From contig QWOP01000049.1 of the NCBI GenBank assembly GCA_003669605.1, positions 1-64,000 on the forward strand: a stretch of DNA of 64,000 nt, read 5' to 3'. The DNA is from Planctomycetota bacterium. Its GTDB lineage: Bacteria > Planctomycetota > Planctomycetia > Pirellulales > UBA1268. Under the pieces are notes generated by a model. It saw only the letters and a list, made by a program, of their open reading frames with translations. It did no database searches and was not told the DNA's origin. The position numbers were made by a program, and so were the translations under genes. Below are positions 43,742 to 51,909 of this stretch, piece after piece; the first letter of the stretch is position 1; every line of letters starts with the position of its first letter.

Positions 43742-44404
43742 TCAGAAGGTCGTCACGCCAGCCAACCAGCGGAGTCCCGCGGTCACCAGCAGATAGAGCG
43801 AAAAATGGGCGACCGCGGAACCGGACTCGAAATCGAAGCAAGCGAAGGCGGCGAAGGCGCCGATGCCGACGAAGATCGGAGCAACGTACAGCCACTGCCA
43901 CATCTCGATCCCGGGGGGGAGGAAGCCATAGGCTGCCCACAGCGCCGCATAGACTGCTGCGCAGATGAGCGTGCGGAGGAGCAGGCTTCGCCCACGGTGG
44001 GGGGCCAGTTCGCGTTCGCGGATCGCGGCGTAGCCGAGGAAGGCGCAGGGGATGGCCAGCAGCACGGCCCCTGCGGCCAAAAACTCCCGTGGCGGATCAC
44101 CATGCCAGACGACGCGGGCCACCATCGCGGCCGCGAGTGCCAGCACCGATCCCATCGCCAGCAGCGTCCATTGGATCGCGGTCACCCCCCGGTCGGTGCG
44201 CTTGAAGGGAGCGGTTGGCGCTCTCCCGGTGGCAGTGGAGGTGGTGCTGGGGGCCTCGGGTTCGTGGATCGTCACGCCCTTGATGGGCGCCGCCGGAATG
44301 GTGATCGGTGCCTTGCACTTCGGGCAGGGGCCGGTGCGACCGGCGAACTGATCGCTGACAGCGAACGTCGCCTTGCAGGACCCGCAGAGAACCTGGATGG
44401 CCAT
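43742..44404 (-). CDS. Zinc-ribbon membrane protein
   Basis: 220 residues. The N-terminus IQVLCGSCKATFAVSDQFAGRTGPCPKCKAPITIP (residues 3-37) is a CxxC...CxxC ribbon. A disordered linker and five hydrophobic helices follow. The start at 44404 is immediately before the ribbon. Similar ribbons recur in two other proteins of this window (44638 and 58492). Function unknown. Confidence 0.7.
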   Translation of the reverse strand: MAIQVLCGSCKATFAVSDQFAGRTGPCPKCKAPITIPAAPIKGVTIHEPEAPSTTSTATGRAPTAPFKRTDRGVTAIQWTLLAMGSVLALAAAMVARVVWHGDPPREFLAAGAVLLAIPCAFLGYAAIRERELAPHRGRSLLLRTLICAAVYAALWAAYGFLPPGIEMWQWLYVAPIFVGIGAFAAFACFDFESGSAVAHFSLYLLVTAGLRWLAGVTTF

Positions 44405-44637
44405 GGAATCACTTGGGACGATTGTTCCCCGGGAGTTGGCTCCCCGAGGCAGGAACCGGGGGGGCGGCCCCTCTGCCGCTGATGGCGCAGAGGGCCCGAG
44501 GGCTTTGGGAAGTGTCAGAGTCGGCGCTGTAGCCGTCAAGGCGCCCGCGATGGGCCGTGTGGGCTGGTACATTCATGGTCCCCTGTCCCGCCGGGGTTCA
44601 AGCGTCCGCACCGATCCTTGGGAGGAGGTCACGAGTG

Positions 44638-45357
44638 ATGTCCGAAGCCAGTTTCCCACGGCCTGCTGGGAAGTCGCCGGCGCCACCGGCCAGTGGAGCG
44701 ATCGCGTTCCAGTGCCCCAACGGACATCGGATCAGCGTCCCGGCAAAACTCGCCGGCAAACGGGGCGCCTGTTCGAAATGCGGTACGGCGGTGGTGATTC
44801 CGGCGGCCACGCTGCCAGCGGTCCCTGCCGCGGTCACCAATTCGCTCCGGGGGGCAGCTCCGCTGGTGGAGCGGGGGAGTGCGCCGCCGGAGCCTGGACT
44901 GTTCGCGGCCGGCGATGAACCGGTGCCCGGGGACGAGGGGACGATCACGATCCAGTCGGTGCCACCGTGGATGCCGCCATCACCGTCGCCCTCTTCCGCA
45001 CCCCGTCCCGCGGTGCCACACGCCGCCCCTCAATTCCCTGCGGACACTTCGCTTCCGCAGTCGGCAGACCAGTTCTCAGACCAGGCGGCAATGCCGATCA
45101 CGGAGAACCCCACCGCGCTGCTGGTGGCCCGGCTGTGGGCGGAACGGGACCACGGCGGCGTGGTCGAACTCCACCTCGTCGGTGGCAGCGTGATCCTGCC
45201 TGAGTGGTATGAACCGCGCTGGTCGTTGGGCAGCCATGGACTGTTTGCCAGTCAGGCCGCCGACGGATCGGTGACGCTCACGGCAGTGGCCTGGGATTCG
45301 ATCCAGAAAGTGGTCGTTCGCCAGGTGGAGGGGCTGCCAGACGGGATGTTCGAGTGA
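44638..45357 (+). CDS. Soluble zinc-ribbon protein with disordered linker
   Basis: 239 residues. IAFQCPNGHRISVPAKLAGKRGACSKCGTAVVIP (22-55) is a degenerate ribbon: the first half has C-P-N-G-H instead of CxxC. A Pro/Ser/Ala-rich linker (60-145) leads to an 80-residue C-terminal domain (LLVARLWAERDHGGVVELHLVGGSVILPEWYEPRWS...) that is beta-rich. GGAGGAGG upstream supports the ATG at 44638. Divergent from the other zinc-ribbon gene. Function unknown. Confidence 0.7.
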   Translation: MSEASFPRPAGKSPAPPASGAIAFQCPNGHRISVPAKLAGKRGACSKCGTAVVIPAATLPAVPAAVTNSLRGAAPLVERGSAPPEPGLFAAGDEPVPGDEGTITIQSVPPWMPPSPSPSSAPRPAVPHAAPQFPADTSLPQSADQFSDQAAMPITENPTALLVARLWAERDHGGVVELHLVGGSVILPEWYEPRWSLGSHGLFASQAADGSVTLTAVAWDSIQKVVVRQVEGLPDGMFE

Positions 45358-45364
45358 CGGGATG

Positions 45365-45865
45365 TCAGTCGTCTTCGTCGATATCCCCTTCGGTGATCAT
45401 CGTGAAGCCACGCTTCCCCAGGGTCTCGAGCCCCATCTCGGTGTTATCGACCATCAGGGCGACCGCTGGCCGGCCACGCGGCCGGACGAGGATCGGGTAG
45501 GCCTGGATGATGTTGACCTCGGCCTGGAGCAAAGCCGTGCAGACCTGCAGGAGCGGTTGCTGGCAGTCAGGGAGTTCCACGCCGATCAGATCGCTTTCAA
45601 TGATCGCCAGCCCTGCCCGCTCGAGAATCTCGCGGCCTTGTTCCGGATGGCTGACGAGGAAGCGGACGAATGCACACTCGCCGGAGTCGCTGATCGAGAG
45701 GGCGACAATCCGCACTTTCGAGCCATCGAATCGGCGAACGACCTCCAGTAATTGGCCGACACGGTTCTCAAGAAATACCGTGAACTGCCGGAGGGTGGGC
45801 CAGTTGCGTCCCCTGGAGGTCGCGAAACCGATCCCCTCGCCCGCGCTCGAGTTGCCGATACTCAC
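45365..45865 (-). CDS. Tandem ACT-domain protein
   Basis: 166 residues. Two ACT-like units are visible. The first runs from QFTVFLENRVGQLLEVVRRF (about 28-47) to VRFLVSHPEQGREILERAGLAIIESDLIGVEL. The second starts at PLLQVCTALLQAEVNIIQAYPIL and ends GLETLGKRGFTMITEGDI. ACT domains bind amino acids and regulate enzymes; this one has no enzyme part and probably acts as a sensor or regulatory subunit. Ligand unknown. Its stop lies 8 bp from the convergent gene's stop. Confidence 0.8.
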   Translation of the reverse strand: MSIGNSSAGEGIGFATSRGRNWPTLRQFTVFLENRVGQLLEVVRRFDGSKVRIVALSISDSGECAFVRFLVSHPEQGREILERAGLAIIESDLIGVELPDCQQPLLQVCTALLQAEVNIIQAYPILVRPRGRPAVALMVDNTEMGLETLGKRGFTMITEGDIDEDD

Positions 45866-45984
45866 GGGTGACTAAACTCCAGTTGGGGGGCTAGATGCTG
45901 GGCCTATTCAGCACGCTCGACTGGGGAATAATAGAGTCTCGGCGGTGCCGCGGTCAACGAATCCTATGGCGAGGTCCTCCTCCA

Positions 45985-46371
45985 ATGCAGCCGCTGTTCC
46001 ACCAGACGGAGATCCGTGTCCGCTATCAGGAGACCGATGGCCAGCGGCGGGTGCACCATGCCAACTACCTCACCTATTTCGAGGTTGGCCGCACCGAGAT
46101 GCTCCGGGCGAAAGGGGCGACATATCGGGAATTCGAGGACGCAGGACTCTATCTGGTGGTCTCCGAGGTCAGTTGCTCCTACCGGGCACCGGCCGACTAC
46201 GACGACCTCCTGACGCTCCGGACCTGGGTGGAGAAGACCGGCGGCGCGAGCATCCGTCACGGCTACGAAGTGCTGCGGGGCAACAGGATCCTGGCCACGG
46301 GCTCCACCGTCGTGGTCTGCGTGGACCGTGAGGGAAAGGTCTGTCGGCTTCCAGACTGGCTGCGTGGATGA
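45985..46371 (+). CDS. Hotdog-fold acyl-CoA thioesterase (YbgC/4HBT type)
   Basis: 128 residues, the normal length. IRVRYQETDGQRRVHHANYLTYFEVGRTEML (about 9-39) contains the DxxRxVHHxxYL-like signature, with the catalytic Asp of YbgC-type enzymes at the ETD position. EVSCSYRAPADYDDLLTLRTWV follows. It hydrolyses an acyl-CoA thioester. The ATG at 45985 gives the usual N-terminus. No operon partner. Confidence 0.87.
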   Translation: MQPLFHQTEIRVRYQETDGQRRVHHANYLTYFEVGRTEMLRAKGATYREFEDAGLYLVVSEVSCSYRAPADYDDLLTLRTWVEKTGGASIRHGYEVLRGNRILATGSTVVVCVDREGKVCRLPDWLRG

Positions 46372-46450
46372 CGAGGCCGCGGTGGCCGGCTTGCGGAGGG
46401 GGGGCTCCCCAAACCACCCCCAAGCATCCCCCCCAAGCATCGATAGAGCA

Positions 46451-47341
46451 TCAACTTGCCAGGGGGGCTTCGAGCAGTTCGAGGACGAAGCGTTGTTCGC
46501 CGCATTGAAACTGCGCCGTGGCGTCGAGGCGCAGGGGAGTGGCCAGGCGGACCCAGAGGCCGTTGAGTCCGCGGTTGACGATTCGCCAGCCGCGTCTGCC
46601 GGCGATCACCTCGGCATGGATGGGACTGATGAACGGATCGTCGATACCAACGACGCGCATCCCCTCCTCGAGGCGGAAATCCTCCGCCTCCTCGCCATCA
46701 CCAGCCGCCGCGGCCTCGGCCCGGCCGATCAGAAACGGTGGAGACGGGCAGGAATACTCCCAGTGATCGGCGGTGGCTGAGGCCACGAGAAGCGGAGTTC
46801 CCGATGCCCGTTCGGCGAATTCGATCCGCGTCCCACCGAGCTGGAATCTGGTGCCGGGGCGGAGTCGGGCGGTTGTGACCCGCACCCAGGTGCCGGCGGT
46901 GGTGCCGAGATCGGTGAGTAACCAGCCGCCGCCGGGGAGGCGGTCGAGGCGGGCGTGTTGTTCACAAAGCGAGGGATCGTGACGGATGACCACGCCACCG
47001 GTCGATCGGCCGATGAGCAGGGTGTCGTCGCGGAGGCGGACAATCTCGCCGGTGTCGCGGCCGTCGTCGACGATGTGCACCAATGCCATTGGCGGCCGGT
47101 GGAGGGGCCGCCAGGGAAGAGCCTCCTCGGGGCCAGCGTGGGAGTCGGTGGCCCAATCTGCCGGGGGAAAACTCCCCGGCGCAACTTCTGCCGCGCAATC
47201 TCCCTCGCCCGTCTGGTCGCCCGCAGGCGTCTGCTGTTCCGGGCGCGCCTGACGGAGCAATTGTGCCCAGCCGTCGAAGGTGTCAAAAAAGGTGCCCGTA
47301 GCCTGCGGCGACGAATCGGGACGGGGGACGGAAGAATCCAT
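46451..47341 (-). CDS. Double FHA-domain protein
   Basis: 296 residues. After a disordered 85-residue N-terminus, the first FHA domain shows TLLIGRSTGGVVIRHDPSLCEQHARLDRLPGGGWLLTDLGTTAGTWV (about 108-153). The second spans PPFLIGRAEAAAA...DDPFISPIHAEVIAGRRGWRIVNRGLNGLWVRL. Both keep the GR, S-x-x-H-A and N/G-T/L-x-V pattern that binds phosphothreonine. A role in kinase signalling is likely. The receptor kinase at 38182 is the nearest kinase but not adjacent. Confidence 0.82.
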   Translation of the reverse strand: MDSSVPRPDSSPQATGTFFDTFDGWAQLLRQARPEQQTPAGDQTGEGDCAAEVAPGSFPPADWATDSHAGPEEALPWRPLHRPPMALVHIVDDGRDTGEIVRLRDDTLLIGRSTGGVVIRHDPSLCEQHARLDRLPGGGWLLTDLGTTAGTWVRVTTARLRPGTRFQLGGTRIEFAERASGTPLLVASATADHWEYSCPSPPFLIGRAEAAAAGDGEEAEDFRLEEGMRVVGIDDPFISPIHAEVIAGRRGWRIVNRGLNGLWVRLATPLRLDATAQFQCGEQRFVLELLEAPLAS

Positions 47342-47556
47342 GGTGGCGGCTCCGCATTCCGGTGGGTGCTGCCCGACACCCTCCCTTCAATGTACGGCGG
47401 CGGTCAGCCGTGCCAAGGTGTGCGGAAAGTTCCCCCGCAGTGCACAATCCATCTGCCGGCGGAGGGTGCCAGCCTCTGAGGCCAAAGTTCGGCACCGAAA
47501 AAGCCGGAGCGGCCCTGCGCTGCTGCCCCGAGCGAGCCCCCATCCCGGAGAGAGTG

Positions 47557-48993
47557 ATGAGCGATGCCGCCGATCCGATTGCCCAGCGGGCTTTGTCTAT
47601 CAACATCGACCAGCAGATCTACGGCACCTTCGCTGAGATCGGCGCCGGCCAGGAGGTGGCCCGCTGGTTTTTCTCAGTTGGGGGCGCCGCAGGCACGGTT
47701 GCCAAGTCAATGTCGGCCTATGACATGCAGGTCAGTGACGCTATCTACGGCAAGGCCCAGCGCTATGTCTCCCGCGAACGACTCGAGGAGATGCTGACCC
47801 ACGAATACACCCTGCTCCGGGAACGGCTGGATGAATCGCGGGGAGCCAGCACCCGATTTTTCGCGTTCGCCGACACTGCGGCAGCCAAGGCCCATACGGG
47901 GGGGAACGATTGGCACGCCTGGATGGGGATCCGTTTTCAGGACAGGCCACGCAGCGCGCCCAACGATGTGATCGTCCATGTGCGGTTGCTCGATCAGAGC
48001 AACTCCCGGCAGCAAGACGCCCTTGGCCGGTTGGGAGTGAACCTGATCCATGCCTGCACGCATCATTCCAAGGATCCCCATCAGTTGCTCGAGTCCCTCA
48101 TCGAGGATGTGGGGAGGGACCGCCTCGAGATCGATTGGGTGCAGATCCGTGGCCCGGCCTTCGTCACGGTCGACAACCGGCTGTTAGCTCTCCACCTAGT
48201 GCGGATCGGGCTCACTCCGGCGGTGCTCTTTGGCGTGGACGGCATGCCGCTGTTGGCATCGGAGGCGATCCGCAAGCGCCGCGTGCTGGTGGAGAGGGGA
48301 CGATTCGCACCGGTGACGAGGCTCAACCTCGAGATGCTCGCCCGGGGCGGAGAGATGTTTGCCCTTCCGGTCCCCAATCCCCCCGAAGGCTCGGCGGCGC
48401 CGATCGCCCAGAGCATGGAGACGATGGAGATCATGGAGATCACGATGAACAATCTCCGCGACCGGGGGCAGGTGGAGGACGCCGACTTTCTTGCCCGCGT
48501 CGACCTGCTTTCGGCCGTGAAGAAACTGGTGCTCGTCAGCGATCTAGGGCCGTTCCACCGACTGGCGGATTATCTGGCAAAACGCAACGTCGAGCGGACG
48601 GGGATCGTGCTTGGGGTGCCGCTGCTGCGGGAGCTCTTCAACGAGGCCCACTACCGCGATCTCGGCGGGGGCATTCTGGAGGCTTTCGGTCGGCTGTTCA
48701 CGCATGCGGTGCGGTTGTACGTCTACCCGACGCGGGATCCGATCGACGGCCGGGTGGTGACCGCGGACACGCTCAAGGTGGCTCCGCACCTCAGCCACCT
48801 TCTCCAGCACCTTCTGTCCAACGGGTTGATTCGCTCGATCCCCTGTGAGGATGGAACACTGCGAAGCTATTCCAGCGAGGAGGTCCGTTCGCGGATCTGC
48901 TCCGGCGATCCATCGTGGAAGGAACTCGTTGATCCGGCGGTGGCGAAAATCATCGAAGCAACCGGGTATTTTGGGGCCCGCTGTGAGATCTAG
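47557..48993 (+). CDS. Conserved protein of unknown function
   Basis: 478 residues. The start block YGTFAEIGAGQEVARWFFSVGGAAGTVAKSMSAYDMQVSDAIYG looks strongly conserved and I recall it from planctomycetes and cyanobacteria, but I know no characterised member. It has no signal peptide or membrane helix, so it is cytosolic. Phrases such as VLVSDLGPFHRLADYLAKR and EAFGRLFTHAVRLYVYP suggest an alpha/beta enzyme. The ATG at 47557 has GGAGAG just upstream; the longer frame is unconserved. Stands alone. Confidence 0.7.
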   Translation: MSDAADPIAQRALSINIDQQIYGTFAEIGAGQEVARWFFSVGGAAGTVAKSMSAYDMQVSDAIYGKAQRYVSRERLEEMLTHEYTLLRERLDESRGASTRFFAFADTAAAKAHTGGNDWHAWMGIRFQDRPRSAPNDVIVHVRLLDQSNSRQQDALGRLGVNLIHACTHHSKDPHQLLESLIEDVGRDRLEIDWVQIRGPAFVTVDNRLLALHLVRIGLTPAVLFGVDGMPLLASEAIRKRRVLVERGRFAPVTRLNLEMLARGGEMFALPVPNPPEGSAAPIAQSMETMEIMEITMNNLRDRGQVEDADFLARVDLLSAVKKLVLVSDLGPFHRLADYLAKRNVERTGIVLGVPLLRELFNEAHYRDLGGGILEAFGRLFTHAVRLYVYPTRDPIDGRVVTADTLKVAPHLSHLLQHLLSNGLIRSIPCEDGTLRSYSSEEVRSRICSGDPSWKELVDPAVAKIIEATGYFGARCEI

Positions 48994-49051
48994 CCGTTGG
49001 TGGAAAAGGCTCGGGGATGATTTTTCGCCCAGGGCAGCGAGGGATCCCGTG

Positions 49052-49078
49052 TCGAACCAGTCGAATCAGTCGAATCAA
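49052..49078. repeat. Three 9-bp tandem repeats
   Basis: TCGAACCAG, TCGAATCAG and TCGAATCAA in tandem, in the gap between the convergent 478-residue and PHP genes. Confidence 0.7.
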
Positions 49079-49159
49079 CTGTGATCCAGCAGGAACGGGG
49101 ATCTCCGGCCAGTTTCCTGATCCCGTCGCATGCCAGAGGGGGTGAGTGTCGGCCAGTGT

Positions 49160-50569
49160 TCAGCGGGGAATTGGTATCGCCAACTCCCAACCCACCGGCT
49201 GCGTCCATGCCTGTTGGCGCTGTCCTTCCCACGAAGGGTCTGCCGGTGCTCGGCTCGACGTGATCACCCCCCGCACGTACAGCTCGTTGCCGTTGAGGCG
49301 GTAGTCGGCCACCGGCCCCTCCACCGTGGCCAGCACTTCGCCGATACGGTCGGAGTAGCGGTGTGCGGGGCGGACGAGATTCCGGGAACCAGCGACCGGC
49401 GGCTGGTCAATGGGGATGGCCGTGGTATCGGTGCCCTTGAGAGACCCGATGAACTCCACCCGGTAGGTGGCGTCGCCGTCCGGTTCCACCTCCAGATGGA
49501 GGCAGCGGGCCGCTTGGTCGTATTCCACGCTCCGCAGCGTGACGCCGGTTGAGGCGTAGGCGTCCCCTGCCTTGAGCGCCCGGACGATGTGTTCCGGGGT
49601 GAGGTGGGTGGCCCGCACGAATGTCCAGCCCCGTCCCGGACGGGCGCCACCGGGCTTGCCGTGGTAGTTGTGGCTGTCATCGGTGGCGATGCCGAACAGC
49701 GGGGGAGCCCCGAGATCGACCAGCCGAATCGTGTTGGCGATGTCCCACATCCGTTCGATGCCGGGGTGGATGGCATCCCCCTGCTGGTTGACGAGGGGGT
49801 GGCCATTGTGGACTTCAAAATGCCGTTCGAGGACGGCATGGGCCAGATCGTGGGGCGTGATGGCGTAGCCGAAATTGGGATGATTGAGATGGGCAAGGAT
49901 CTCGCGTCCTGATCTCTCGGCCTGATCTTGCACGGCGCGGAGGTTGCCGGTGATCGCCTCCACCACGGTTGCTCCACCAGTGGGGGCGAGGGGAGCGAGG
50001 ATATTGGAAGCGTTGATGTGGATTGGCACCCCTTCGGCCTGATCGCTGATCTCTTCGGCGGCCAGGAGGAGAAACCGGCCCCGTTCCTCGACCAGTGCCC
50101 GGTACTCATCGAGGGGCTTGAGTCGGACCTCGGCGGCATCTCCCGTTCCGCGGCGCTCGACCCACGAAGGGCCGAAGCGGGTCAGATAGCGATCGATGAC
50201 GGCGGGATCGGCGGTGGCGGTGAGGGTGGATTCAGTCCGCCAGCGGTGTCCCTGGGCGAGAACGTTGTGGTCGGACAGCGCCAGGAAATGGTAGCCGTGG
50301 GTCCGGTACCACTCGGCCACCATCTCGGGGAAGTCGTCGCCGTCGCTCCAGAAGGTGTGGGTGTGGAGGTTGCCTTTCCACCAGCGTGGGGCGGGGTGTG
50401 GCGGGACCGCGTCGACGACGGCGCTCGCGAAGGGGGGCACCTCGGCGCGGATTGATACCGGGGAGATCACCACGGCGACCAGCAGCCAGACGGTCTCGAG
50501 CCAGGGGATGAAACTGTGGAATCCTGTCCTCGGCGACGGTGTGGTCGGCCGGCATGACAAAGGGAGCAT
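49160..50569 (-). CDS. Exported PHP-domain metal-dependent phosphoesterase-like protein
   Basis: 469 residues. A signal peptide (WLETVWLLVAVVISPVSIRA, about 23-42) is followed by the PHP motif KGNLHTHTFWSDGDDFPEMVAEWYRTHGYHFLALSDHN (about 65-102) with its H-x-H and D metal ligands. LAHLNHPNFGYAI and FGIATDDSHNYHG supply later ligands. PHP enzymes hydrolyse phosphate esters; the substrate is unknown. The start at 50569 has GGAGAG about eight bases upstream; longer starts run into the tRNA region. Confidence 0.85.
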   Translation of the reverse strand: MLPLSCRPTTPSPRTGFHSFIPWLETVWLLVAVVISPVSIRAEVPPFASAVVDAVPPHPAPRWWKGNLHTHTFWSDGDDFPEMVAEWYRTHGYHFLALSDHNVLAQGHRWRTESTLTATADPAVIDRYLTRFGPSWVERRGTGDAAEVRLKPLDEYRALVEERGRFLLLAAEEISDQAEGVPIHINASNILAPLAPTGGATVVEAITGNLRAVQDQAERSGREILAHLNHPNFGYAITPHDLAHAVLERHFEVHNGHPLVNQQGDAIHPGIERMWDIANTIRLVDLGAPPLFGIATDDSHNYHGKPGGARPGRGWTFVRATHLTPEHIVRALKAGDAYASTGVTLRSVEYDQAARCLHLEVEPDGDATYRVEFIGSLKGTDTTAIPIDQPPVAGSRNLVRPAHRYSDRIGEVLATVEGPVADYRLNGNELYVRGVITSSRAPADPSWEGQRQQAWTQPVGWELAIPIPR

Positions 50570-50703
50570 GGCAAGACTCTCCAGGCCACACAGGGGGCAT
50601 GTGGCAACGACGTCGACAGGGGCTGGGCCATTGATGGTGACACGAGTCGGCCAGCCCAGCTCCAACTCCCTCCCGATCACAGCCACTGTCGCATCGTGCA
50701 AGG

Positions 50704-50777
50704 TGAGCGAAGAGGGACTCGAACCCCCAACCCCCTCGGTGTAAACGAGGTGCTCTGACCAATTGAGCTATTCGCCC
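50704..50777 (-). tRNA. tRNA-Val (anticodon TAC)
   Basis: 74 bases read on the minus strand from GGGCGAA to TTCGCTCA. All four arms fold: acceptor GGGCGAA/TTCGCTC (one G-T pair), D arm GCTC/GAGC, anticodon arm CCTCG-TTTACAC-CGAGG, and T arm GGGGG-TTCGAGT-CCCTC. The loop TTTACAC gives anticodon TAC, valine. The 3' CCA is not encoded (CCT follows the discriminator A), so it is added after transcription. It sits between the PHP gene and the aldose epimerase gene. Confidence 0.95.
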
Positions 50778-50913
50778 GCGTGTACCCCTCGGGCACCGTC
50801 AGACGCGCAGCGTATCCATGCCAAGGCGCTTTGGTCAAACGGCCTCTGCAGGAAACGCTGCCCGCCCTCTGTCCCCCTCTGCCAGCGGGAAACCGCACGG
50901 GTATGCTCACGGC

Positions 50914-51894
50914 ATGACATCCGCCCCCCCACCCGCTTGCGTCACGCTCCATGGTGCCGGCTCGTCTGCCCGGGCGACGATCCTCACCGGACGGGGATTC
51001 GCCTGCGCCGCGGCGATCCTTGAAAGCCCACAGGGACCACGCGATGTCCTCTGGGCGCCAGACAACTACTGCACTGCTGATGGCCGGCCTTCAGCCGGCG
51101 GGATCCCCATCCTCTGTCCGTACCCCGGCCGACTCGCCTCGACGACGATGCGGTTCGCCGGCCGCTCTTTCGCGCTTCCCCCCGGCGACGCACTGGGGAG
51201 GCCAATCCATGGACTCGTCCACGACCGCGCCTGGCGGATCGTGGAGCAAGGGGCCAATCGCGTCGTGGGGGAGTTTCGTCTCTCCCGCGATGCTCCCGAC
51301 GCCCTCGCCTGCTGGCCGGCCGACTTCACCCTCACCGCCACCTGGACACTCCTGCCAAACCAACTCAATGTGGAGTTGGTGCTCCTGGCCCACGACACGA
51401 TGCCCGCCGCCTTCGGGCTCCACCCCTACCTGCCGGTGCCCGTCGAAAGCGGCGGCGATCCGGCCGCCAGCCTGCTCGAGGTACCGGCGCGACTCTGGCA
51501 GCCCCAGCAGGACCTGCTGCCCGTCGGGCTGCCGGTTGCCGCCGAGCAACGGATCGGCTTCCCGGGAAGGATCCGGCTGGCAGAGGAATCGCTCGATGAC
51601 CCGTTCTGCGGCCTTCTGCCGGGCGACAGTCGGAAGAACGATGATGGGATGGAGCGCAGGGCTGGGTGGATTGTGTCGCGCGTCATCGATCCACAGAGCG
51701 GGGCGGCAACCGTTTTGGAATGGGATCCGGTGTTTTCGGCGTGCGTGATCTTCACCCCCCCGCACCGCCGGGCGGTCTGCATCGAGCCCTACACGGTGCT
51801 GCCTGGGCAGTCAGAATTGAATGCCGCTGCCGGCTGGCCGGTTTTAGAGAACGGCGAGTCGCTGCGCGGTGAGGTGTCGCTGCGGACCGAGTGA
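50914..51894 (+). CDS. Aldose 1-epimerase-family protein
   Basis: 326 residues. GGIPILCPYPGRLA and IHGLVHDRAWRI (about 97-108) give the first His. AFGLHPYLPVPVE gives the second, catalytic His. VCIEPYTVLPGQSE near the end gives the Glu base. These are the family's active residues, so it probably interconverts alpha and beta anomers of a hexose or hexose phosphate. The ATG at 50914 is preferred to 50818 because similarity begins there. Divergent from the tRNA; converges on aspS. Confidence 0.85.
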   Translation: MTSAPPPACVTLHGAGSSARATILTGRGFACAAAILESPQGPRDVLWAPDNYCTADGRPSAGGIPILCPYPGRLASTTMRFAGRSFALPPGDALGRPIHGLVHDRAWRIVEQGANRVVGEFRLSRDAPDALACWPADFTLTATWTLLPNQLNVELVLLAHDTMPAAFGLHPYLPVPVESGGDPAASLLEVPARLWQPQQDLLPVGLPVAAEQRIGFPGRIRLAEESLDDPFCGLLPGDSRKNDDGMERRAGWIVSRVIDPQSGAATVLEWDPVFSACVIFTPPHRRAVCIEPYTVLPGQSELNAAAGWPVLENGESLRGEVSLRTE

Positions 51895-51909
51895 GCCATG
51901 CTCTTCCGG

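Noticed and set aside
42563-44482. Open frame of 639 codons on the plus strand
   Set aside because: Antisense to the HD phosphohydrolase and zinc-ribbon genes, which have clear motifs. Its composition (Arg/Gly/His/Gln-rich, no domain) is that of a GC-rich shadow frame.
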